From NCBI GenBank assembly GCA_011391865.1, contig JAABPV010000006.1, forward strand, positions 1 to 60,522: a stretch of DNA of 60,522 nucleotides. Reading direction: 5' to 3'. The notes below the pieces were generated by a model. The model ran no database searches, was not told where the DNA came from, and was given only the letters and a program-made list of their open reading frames with translations. Shown here piece by piece: positions 53,982 to 60,522 of the stretch. The translations under genes were made by a program, and so were the position numbers. The stretch is from Desulfobulbaceae bacterium (GTDB lineage: Bacteria > Desulfobacterota > Desulfobulbia > Desulfobulbales > Desulfobulbaceae). Each line of letters begins with the position of its first letter. The first letter of the stretch is position 1.

Positions 53982-55976
53982 ATGAAAAAACATATCCGCC
54001 TGCTGCCCGCCTGTCTTGCAGCAGCTCTGCCGCTGCTTCTACTTTGCTCCTGCGTGGAGAAAAACAAAAAATCTGACGCGCCGCCTGCGCAGACAGCAGT
54101 AGCTGCGGAGCCGACACCGCAGCACCGGACTGTTGTTGAGCCGTCCTTGCTGCCAAACCGTTTCCGGCAGACAGGCTATATGATCAGCGAAGAGAAAAGC
54201 GGCAGTGCTGCAGGAGACAGCAACGCCGCCGCAATGGACGGTCTTCAGCTGAAAGTAGGTGTCAATATATCCACGAACGAACCAATTCTGCTGCGGGACG
54301 CGTTGAAGGCCCTCGCCAAGACCAAAAACATGAGCTTGAGCTGGGCCTCAGATGTGGATCAGAACCTGCTGATTGATATAGATATCAGATCTAATGACAA
54401 TTTTTATGAAGCTATTGATAACATTCTTCGACAGCTAGATTATTTTCATGAAGTCGAGGGAACCACGATCGTCATTAAATATCGTGAGACAAAAAAATAC
54501 ACAGTCTCGTTGCCATATGTTCGGCATTATTATAATACATATACCGGCTCAACGGCTGGCAATATGAACACGAAGGATTGGGAAAATCTCCATGATCAAT
54601 GGGAGACGATAAAGAACAATCTTGACAGTCTCATGTCCACGTGGAGCACGGAAGTTGCCTCGGACGACAAAAAAGACGAGGCCAAAAAAGACGACAAAGG
54701 CGGAGCGGCCGAACAAGAGGGAACGAAGCCTTCGGAAGAGGCGGCAGGAGCGGCAAGACGTGTTGCAAAATCAACAGAGTCAAGTTACACTATTGACAAG
54801 ACGGTAGGGCTTGTCACAGTTAATGCGCCTAAATCTCTCCAAAAAAAAGTTTCAGAATATCTAACCAGCTTGGAAAAAGAGTTTCACAGGCAGGTTGTTA
54901 TTGATGCAAAAATTATTGAGGTACGTTTAAGCGAGAGTTCATCTCTCGGTGTGGACTGGAACATGCTGCTCAGCAGGCTTGAGTTTGACGGCATTGGATA
55001 CGGCAAACAGAAAAGTTACGGCAGAGAAGACAGCACGACGCAGGAGACGCGTTCAGGGAGAAATTATACCGACACGCGTACAGACGAAGATTTGAGGACA
55101 AACCGCCGCGATTCAGTCAGTGAGTATGGATTGGAGGGTTCTAACAGAGCCTCTTCAACATCTGCAACCGCCTCCGACAGTCAAACATCTCTTGCGGATG
55201 GCACCAAAACAAGATCAAGCACCGGAAGCACAGCTTCCGGGGCAGAATCAGGTGAAGAGTTTGGTGCCAGTTCTTTTATCGGCGATAGAATCGAGGACTC
55301 CAGCAGCAGCTCTTCTGGGCGTACTATCACAGATGCCCTGTCAATGGGCAGCTCTGTTGCCACTTTTATCGCCAGCGGCGGCGGCATGGCGGAAGCCATG
55401 GCCACAGGCGCGACATTGCGGGGGTTCAATTTTACATCTTTCATCAAGGCATTGCAGGAGCAGGGGCAAACTTCGGTTCTTTCCAATCCTAAGATCAGCG
55501 TGCTGAGCGGACAGCATGCCTTGATATCAGTAGGTAGGGATATCACCTACATTAAAGAAATAGAAAGCAAGACAACCGAAGGAGGTGGTGTTGCATATAC
55601 AGTCAAAGCAGGTCAAATTTTATCAGGTGTCAGCATGTCGCTTTCTGCTGTGATAAAAGGAGACGATGAGGTTGTCATGAATCTTATTCCAATGACCTCA
55701 GTGATTGACGAGCCGATGAATGAACGCGTTTTGGCGCAAGGTAACAGTATTGGTCTTCCTGTTGTTAACAAACGGGAAATGAACACATGGGTCAGAGTGA
55801 AGAATGGCTCTCTGCTGGTGGTCGGCGGTCTTATCAGCGAAACAGAGTCAAAGGATGGCAGTCATCTTCCAGGCACTAAAGATATTCCATATCTGAAATA
55901 TCTGTTTGGATATGAGCAAAAGAACAAGATCAGGCGTGAGCTGATCATTCTCCTGCGGCCGCGCATTATCAACTGA
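53982..55976 (+). CDS. Outer-membrane secretin, PilQ/MshL type, lipoprotein
   Basis: The 664-residue protein has a lipoprotein signal (LPLLLLCSC, lipid on Cys24 or so), an N0/N1-like periplasmic region (ILLRDALKALAKTKNMSLSW), a spacer with EAAGAARR, and the secretin N3 part (VVIDAKIIEVRLSESSSLGV). Next come a Ser/Thr-rich, repetitive insert of over 100 residues (about 345-465) and the pore domain (TSVLSNPKISVLSGQHALIS; LLVVGGLISETESKDGSHLP; IRRELIILLRPRIIN). The layout follows MSHA-type MshL more than PilQ. It passes the pilus through the outer membrane. Confidence 0.93.
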   Translation: MKKHIRLLPACLAAALPLLLLCSCVEKNKKSDAPPAQTAVAAEPTPQHRTVVEPSLLPNRFRQTGYMISEEKSGSAAGDSNAAAMDGLQLKVGVNISTNEPILLRDALKALAKTKNMSLSWASDVDQNLLIDIDIRSNDNFYEAIDNILRQLDYFHEVEGTTIVIKYRETKKYTVSLPYVRHYYNTYTGSTAGNMNTKDWENLHDQWETIKNNLDSLMSTWSTEVASDDKKDEAKKDDKGGAAEQEGTKPSEEAAGAARRVAKSTESSYTIDKTVGLVTVNAPKSLQKKVSEYLTSLEKEFHRQVVIDAKIIEVRLSESSSLGVDWNMLLSRLEFDGIGYGKQKSYGREDSTTQETRSGRNYTDTRTDEDLRTNRRDSVSEYGLEGSNRASSTSATASDSQTSLADGTKTRSSTGSTASGAESGEEFGASSFIGDRIEDSSSSSSGRTITDALSMGSSVATFIASGGGMAEAMATGATLRGFNFTSFIKALQEQGQTSVLSNPKISVLSGQHALISVGRDITYIKEIESKTTEGGGVAYTVKAGQILSGVSMSLSAVIKGDDEVVMNLIPMTSVIDEPMNERVLAQGNSIGLPVVNKREMNTWVRVKNGSLLVVGGLISETESKDGSHLPGTKDIPYLKYLFGYEQKNKIRRELIILLRPRIIN

Positions 55977-56008
55977 TCGGAGCCTCATCACTTTATTTGG
56001 GAGCAACC

Positions 56009-57058
56009 ATGAGCCTGCTGAAATTCGTATCCGCAGGGATACTACTGACAGGGCTGCTGGCCGGCTGCGGTCAGACCACTGTTGAAACCGTGATGACCCC
56101 GGATGTCTATTCGGACAACAGCGGAAAAGGAAGAACAGCCGTCATTCTGCCCTTCGCCGATTACAGCGAGGGGGACAGAATTTCCTCGGCCTTCCGCCGC
56201 CATCTTTTGGTGACGGAGTCGCTGACCAACAGCCTGACCAGCCGGGGCTTCAACGCGCCTGTGCCAGAGGATGTGTTCCAATATTTGACGGAGCAGAAAG
56301 TCATCAGCATTGCGCCGTACGGCTCGAACAATGCAGGATCGGTTTCCTTGGCAGGCGAAATAGAAGATCCTGATTGGTCAGAAATAATGAAGGAAAAGCT
56401 CAACAGCTACATGGCGTTGCAGCAAGCCCAGCAAAACAGCGGCAAAAATCCCGCCGCTGACAGCCCTGGCACGCACGGCCTGACCGATCAGGAAGTGGTC
56501 AAGGTTGGGCGCAGATTCGGCGCAGATTACATTGTCCGGGGCCGGATACTGGAATACCGCACCCGCCAAGAGCATACATGGGATCCGCGCAAGCGCGGCC
56601 TGCTGCCTTTTGTCATCGGCTCGACCAGCCGCATGGCGTTCGGTTTCGCAGAATCGGACAAGTATGACAATCTGGGTAATAAAGTCGCAGGCGGCGCATG
56701 GGGAGCGGCCATTGGCAACAAAGCCGACTGGCCGTGGGATGCGGATGATTCAGAAGGCTTCTTCGGCATCAGCGGCGGCAAGGGCGCGAACACCATCGCA
56801 TGGTCGGTGTTGGGCGGCGCAGCCGGAGAAATGGCAAGTCACGGAGGCCGGGTTGATCAGGCTGTTGTGCGTCTGCGCATCTGGGTGCAGGATGCCTATG
56901 ACGCTCAGGTGATCTGGACCAATCAGATTGAGGTGCGGGTTGCGCCGGAATCGGTGATGGCGGACAACCAGTACGACGATCTTTTTGATCAGGCGATCAA
57001 AAAGGCGACCAGCTCTCTGATGAACAATTTCGTGGAGACCGGCCTGAAAAGGTTTTGA
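56009..57058 (+). CDS. CsgG-like outer-membrane lipoprotein of the pilus operon
   Basis: The 349-residue protein has a lipobox (LLTGLLAGC) and a fold pattern like CsgG/LpoB-type lipoproteins: RTAVILPFADYSEGDRISSA, then LTNSLTSRGFNAPVPEDVF and RRFGADYIVRGRILEYRTRQ. A glycine-rich part (IGSTSRMAFGFAESDKYDNL) follows. It probably supports or localises the secretin, as pilotin or assembly factors do, but the exact role is inferred from position only. The start at 56009 has GGGAGCAACC before it. A strong terminator lies 23 bases after the stop. Confidence 0.75.
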   Translation: MSLLKFVSAGILLTGLLAGCGQTTVETVMTPDVYSDNSGKGRTAVILPFADYSEGDRISSAFRRHLLVTESLTNSLTSRGFNAPVPEDVFQYLTEQKVISIAPYGSNNAGSVSLAGEIEDPDWSEIMKEKLNSYMALQQAQQNSGKNPAADSPGTHGLTDQEVVKVGRRFGADYIVRGRILEYRTRQEHTWDPRKRGLLPFVIGSTSRMAFGFAESDKYDNLGNKVAGGAWGAAIGNKADWPWDADDSEGFFGISGGKGANTIAWSVLGGAAGEMASHGGRVDQAVVRLRIWVQDAYDAQVIWTNQIEVRVAPESVMADNQYDDLFDQAIKKATSSLMNNFVETGLKRF

Positions 57059-57081
57059 TCAGACAGCGGCTTGGAGCCGTC

Positions 57082-57116
57082 AAAAAGCCCGGACAGACGT
57101 TCTGTCCGGGCTTTTT
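57082..57116. terminator. Bidirectional terminator between pilus operon and secB
   Basis: A 16-bp perfect stem (AAAAAGCCCGGACAGA at 57082-57097 with its complement at 57101-57116) has a 3-nt loop and T tracts on both strands. It sits between two convergent genes and serves both. Confidence 0.96.
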
Positions 57117-57122
57117 CTTTGT

Positions 57123-57587
57123 TCAAGCCTGCTGCTGTTGCTGAGAACGCTCGTAGAGGGCGACGAAGTTGATCGGCTCCATCAGGAAAGGCATGAAGCC
57201 GCCGTCCACGGCCAGCTGGGAGGCGATCTGGCGGGTGAAGGGGAAGAGCATCAGCGGGCAGTCTACCGCCAGCACCCGCTGGATGTGCTCCGCCGGGATA
57301 TTCTTGAGCAGGAACACCGCCGCGTGCTCCAGCTCGATCACAAACATCACCGAATCATTCGCCTTCTGATTCAACACCTTGGCGGTGACGGAGATGGACA
57401 CCTCGTAGTGTTCCTCGTCAACTTTTTTGTTGCCCAGCCGCAGGTTAAAGTCCACCTTGGCCTCCTGCTCATGCGGCAGGAAGACCTGCGGGGCGTTGGG
57501 ATTCTCAAAGGAAATATCTTTGAGATACATCTTCTGCATCCGAAAAACCGGAAGCTCCTGCTCATTCACCTTGTTTTTGTCTGACAT
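57123..57587 (-). CDS. secB: Protein-export chaperone SecB
   Basis: SecB keeps preproteins unfolded and delivers them to SecA. The 154-residue protein starts MSDKNKVNEQELPVFRMQKM and has YLKDISFENPNAPQVF, NIPAEHIQRVLAVDCPLMLF and the FMPFLMEPINFVALYE end, all family hallmarks. The start is chosen at 57587; 29 in-frame codons upstream are not conserved. It is monocistronic and divergent from pepN. Confidence 0.95.
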   Translation of the reverse strand: MSDKNKVNEQELPVFRMQKMYLKDISFENPNAPQVFLPHEQEAKVDFNLRLGNKKVDEEHYEVSISVTAKVLNQKANDSVMFVIELEHAAVFLLKNIPAEHIQRVLAVDCPLMLFPFTRQIASQLAVDGGFMPFLMEPINFVALYERSQQQQQA

Positions 57588-57757
57588 GTGCGCCTCTGTG
57601 GTTGATTGCTGTGAAACTGCTGTGCTGCGGCCTAATAAACCATTGACCGCAGACGAACTCAAGATTTTTCTCACCTGCCTTCTTGCAATCCCAGCGCAGG
57701 CGTTCTAAGATGCCTCGTTCAGATTTTCCCCGGCCCGCAATCCAACCACGGCACATC

Positions 57758-60367
57758 ATGACCCAGCACAGCACGATTTATCTGAAAGATTACAAGCCCT
57801 ATTCCTTCACCGCTGCCAGCGTTCACCTGCGAGTGGAGCTTGACCCGGCGCAGACCAAGGTCACGGCCCGCAGCCGCTTCTGGCGCAATCCGGCGGCAGA
57901 AGATCAGCAGGCGGCCTTGGAGCTGAACGGCGAACATCTGGAGCTGATCTTTGTCGCGCTGGACGACCGCAGGCTGAAGGCGGATGAATACAGTTTCGCA
58001 GACGGCATCTTGCGCATCGCTCAGGTGCCGGAGGAGTTCGAGCTGGAAGTTGTCACTCTGATCGCCCCGGAACGCAACACCGCGCTGGAGGGCCTTTACC
58101 TCTCCTCAGGCAATTACTGCACCCAGTGCGAGGCCGAGGGCTTCCGCCGCATCACCTGCTGGCCTGACCGCCCGGACGTGATGGCGGTCTTCACGGTCAC
58201 GGTGATCGGCCCGCAGGCGAGCTGCCCGGTGCTGCTCTCGAACGGAAACTTAATTAAGCAGGGGCAGATGGAGGATGGCCGTCATTTCGCAACGTGGCAC
58301 GACCCCTTCCCCAAACCGAGCTACCTTTTCGCCTTGGTTGCCGGACAGCTCGTCCGTATAGAGGACAAATTCATCACCATGTCGGGCCGCGAAGTCAGCC
58401 TGCACATTTACGTGGAAGAGCGCAACCGCGATAAATGCGCTCATGCCATGCAGTCGCTCAAGAAGGCCATGCGCTGGGACGAAGAGGTGTTCGGGCGGGA
58501 ATACGACCTCGACACCTACATGATCGTGGCCGTGGATGATTTCAATATGGGCGCGATGGAAAATAAAGGTCTGAACATCTTCAACTCCAAGTACGTGCTG
58601 GCGCAACCAGAGACCGCCACTGACAGCGATTACGAAGGAATCGAAGCAGTCATTGCTCACGAGTATTTTCACAACTGGACCGGCAACCGCATCACCTGCC
58701 GCGACTGGTTCCAGCTCAGTCTCAAGGAGGGCCTGACTGTATTCCGCGACCAAGAGTTTTCGGCGGACATGGGATCGCGGGCGGTGCAGCGGATTCAGGA
58801 TGCCAATGGCATTCGCAACTTCCAGTTCCGCGAGGACAGCGGCCCGACCGCGCATCCGGTGCGGCCTGCCTCCTATGTCGAGATCAACAACTTCTACACA
58901 TCCACAGTCTATAACAAAGGCGCGGAAGTGATACGGATGCTGCACACGCTGCTCGGCGCGGCAGGCTTCCGCAAGGGCATGGATTTATATTTCGCCCGTC
59001 ACGACGGCCAAGCCGTGACCTGCGAGGACTTTGTCCAAGCGATGCAGGATGCCAACGGCTTTGATCTCAGCCATTTCCAGCGTTGGTATAATCAGGCGGG
59101 CACGCCGCTGCTGCGTTTTTCTGGTGAATACGACCAAGCAACGCAGGAGTTCACCCTCACGCTCCGTCAGAGCTGTCCGGCCACGCCGGGCCACGCCGAG
59201 AAGCTGCCTTTTTTCATGCCAGTCAAGGTTGGCCTGCTGGACAAGAACACTGGCGCGGAGCTGCGCGACGAGGCACTGCTGCTGGATCAGGAGCGCAAGG
59301 AGTTCCGCTTCAGCGGGCTGACAGAAAAGCCGGTAGTCTCGCTCAATCGCAACTTCTCCGCGCCGGTCATGGTGGAGTCCGATTTGCAGGATGAGGAGCT
59401 GGCCTTTCTCATGGCCTATGACCGTGACCCGTTCAACCGCTGGGATGCAGGCCAGCAGCTCGGCCTGCGCTGTCTGCTGAAGGGAATTGCTGAACAGCAG
59501 CAGGGCAGGGCGGCTGCTGCGCTGCCGGAGCTGTTCCAGCAGTCTTTCTCCGCGCTTCTGGCTGATGCGGAGAGTGTCGCGCTGGCCCTTGTTCTGCCTG
59601 CGGAAGGCTGGATCAGCCAGCAGATGGCGGTGATTGACCCGGAAGCGGTGTTCATCGTCCGGCAGAGCTTCCGCAGCCAGCTCAGGCATCGGCATCAGGC
59701 GGCACTGCTGGCCCGCTATCAGCAATTGAGCAGCGCGGTGCCGTATTGCTACTCCGGCGACGAGGCAGGCCGCCGTTCGCTGCGCAACTGCTGCTTGGCC
59801 TATCTCTCAGCCGCCGCGCCGGGGGTAGCCGCCGCCGCTGATCTGCTCGATTTGGCCGTGAATCAATACCGGCAGGCGGACAACATGACCGATGCCGCCG
59901 CTGCCTTGGCTGCGGCAGTCAATGCCGACCGGGCCACTGGCGACGCGCTGCTGGTGGAGTTCTACGCCAAATGGCAGCACGATCCGTTAGTCGTGGATAA
60001 ATGGCTCATTCTTCAGGCGACGTGCAGCCTGCCCGGCACCTTGCAGCGGGTGAAAGAACTGCTGCTGCACCCGGCCTTCAGCATGAAGAATCCCAACAAG
60101 GTGCGCTCGCTGATCGGGGCCTTTGGCAGCAATCTGCGCCAGTTTCATGCGGCGGACGGCAGCGGCTACGCCTTTCTTGCCGACTGCGTGGCCGCGCTCG
60201 ATCCAGCCAACCCGCAGGTGGCCGCCCGGATGCTCACTCCGCTCACGCAGTGGAGACGCTACGATGCCGCCCGCCAGCAGCTCATGCAGGCCGCGCTGGA
60301 GCAGATTGCCGTTTTGCCGGGATTGTCGCGGGATGTAAGTGAGGTTGTGGCGAGGAGCTTGCAGTAA
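57758..60367 (+). CDS. pepN: Aminopeptidase N (M1 family)
   Basis: PepN is a broad-specificity zinc aminopeptidase of peptide turnover. The 869-residue length matches the E. coli enzyme (870). It has the substrate-binding GAMEN at 265-269, the zinc motif HEYFHNWTGN (His301, Glu302, His305) and the third ligand Glu324 in LKEGLTVFRDQEF, followed by the long C-terminal helical domains (VRSLIGAFGSNLRQFHAADG). The start at MTQHSTIYLKDY is chosen by homology over an ATG 25 codons upstream. About 155 bases after its stop hold no recognisable gene. Confidence 0.97.
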   Translation: MTQHSTIYLKDYKPYSFTAASVHLRVELDPAQTKVTARSRFWRNPAAEDQQAALELNGEHLELIFVALDDRRLKADEYSFADGILRIAQVPEEFELEVVTLIAPERNTALEGLYLSSGNYCTQCEAEGFRRITCWPDRPDVMAVFTVTVIGPQASCPVLLSNGNLIKQGQMEDGRHFATWHDPFPKPSYLFALVAGQLVRIEDKFITMSGREVSLHIYVEERNRDKCAHAMQSLKKAMRWDEEVFGREYDLDTYMIVAVDDFNMGAMENKGLNIFNSKYVLAQPETATDSDYEGIEAVIAHEYFHNWTGNRITCRDWFQLSLKEGLTVFRDQEFSADMGSRAVQRIQDANGIRNFQFREDSGPTAHPVRPASYVEINNFYTSTVYNKGAEVIRMLHTLLGAAGFRKGMDLYFARHDGQAVTCEDFVQAMQDANGFDLSHFQRWYNQAGTPLLRFSGEYDQATQEFTLTLRQSCPATPGHAEKLPFFMPVKVGLLDKNTGAELRDEALLLDQERKEFRFSGLTEKPVVSLNRNFSAPVMVESDLQDEELAFLMAYDRDPFNRWDAGQQLGLRCLLKGIAEQQQGRAAAALPELFQQSFSALLADAESVALALVLPAEGWISQQMAVIDPEAVFIVRQSFRSQLRHRHQAALLARYQQLSSAVPYCYSGDEAGRRSLRNCCLAYLSAAAPGVAAAADLLDLAVNQYRQADNMTDAAAALAAAVNADRATGDALLVEFYAKWQHDPLVVDKWLILQATCSLPGTLQRVKELLLHPAFSMKNPNKVRSLIGAFGSNLRQFHAADGSGYAFLADCVAALDPANPQVAARMLTPLTQWRRYDAARQQLMQAALEQIAVLPGLSRDVSEVVARSLQ

Positions 60368-60522
60368 AGGATTGGTGACGGTAATTTATTTTATTGTTCC
60401 AGCGAATGGTTATTTTTTATTACTGCTGCACATTCTTCCTGTCGCTTATAGCCGTAGCACAATAAATTGACTATAAGCATGGTTGCTGAAAAATCTCATC
60501 TGTCGAACAGCCAAGTTTTCTT

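Overview
The window reads as a chromosomal piece of a Gram-negative, sulfur-metabolising bacterium, most likely Desulfobacterota near Desulfobulbales; a cable-bacterium relative is possible. This is inferred from gene content: a sulfide:quinone oxidoreductase with a DUF1641 partner, an exported rhodanese, anaerobic-type corrinoid genes, an F-type ATPase operon with both b and b' but no a/c genes, type IV pilus and Chp-type chemosensory genes, and a c-di-AMP operon. No rRNA or other species-level marker is present.

Layout. 1-574: start of a UvrD-type helicase running off the left edge. 684-3052: a decayed accessory strip with a 3' half of tRNA-Asp, a strong terminator, a type I restriction HsdR C-terminal relic, a 23-bp tandem array, two small plasmid/phage-like relics and an unknown 285-residue gene. 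3208-12175: housekeeping genes (pgm, pgsA, rnhB, rplS, a SPOUT methyltransferase, trmD, rimM, khpA, rpsP, ffh, fabD) and an unknown gene. 12165-14146: DUF1641 and SQR. 14268-17254: hemA, a CcsA/HemX-like gene and siroheme synthase, interrupted by a second 23-bp array. 17354-17848: exported rhodanese. 17907-21115: cdaA-cdaR-glmM. 21412-26269: cbiET, a 21-bp array, then cobI, cobM, apgM and a thioesterase as an overlapping string.

26330-26728 is an initiator tRNA-fMet gene split by a 322-nt group I intron. 27285-40449 is a chemosensory block: a two-receiver adaptor, PilH- and PilI-like proteins, a 1486-residue CheA with four Hpt domains, two divergent CheW-like proteins, a chemoreceptor and a periplasmic binding protein. 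It ends in a terminator followed by a second 21-bp array. 40928-46909 is the minus-strand ATP synthase operon, with an intrinsic terminator in its leader. 47163-48827 holds a YHS-type metal-binding protein, a small transaldolase and a lytic transglycosylase. 48981-57058 is a pilus-assembly operon, pilMNOP followed by a second PilP, an STN-TPR protein, an MshL-like secretin and a CsgG-like lipoprotein. secB and pepN close the window.

The most unusual features are four intergenic tandem arrays with strict 21- or 23-bp periods, two of which share an identical 16-mer, and the group I intron in the initiator tRNA. Other points worth attention are the attenuator-like atp leader, the recently amplified Hpt modules in CheA, and the secretin whose N-terminal module is a separate TPR protein.
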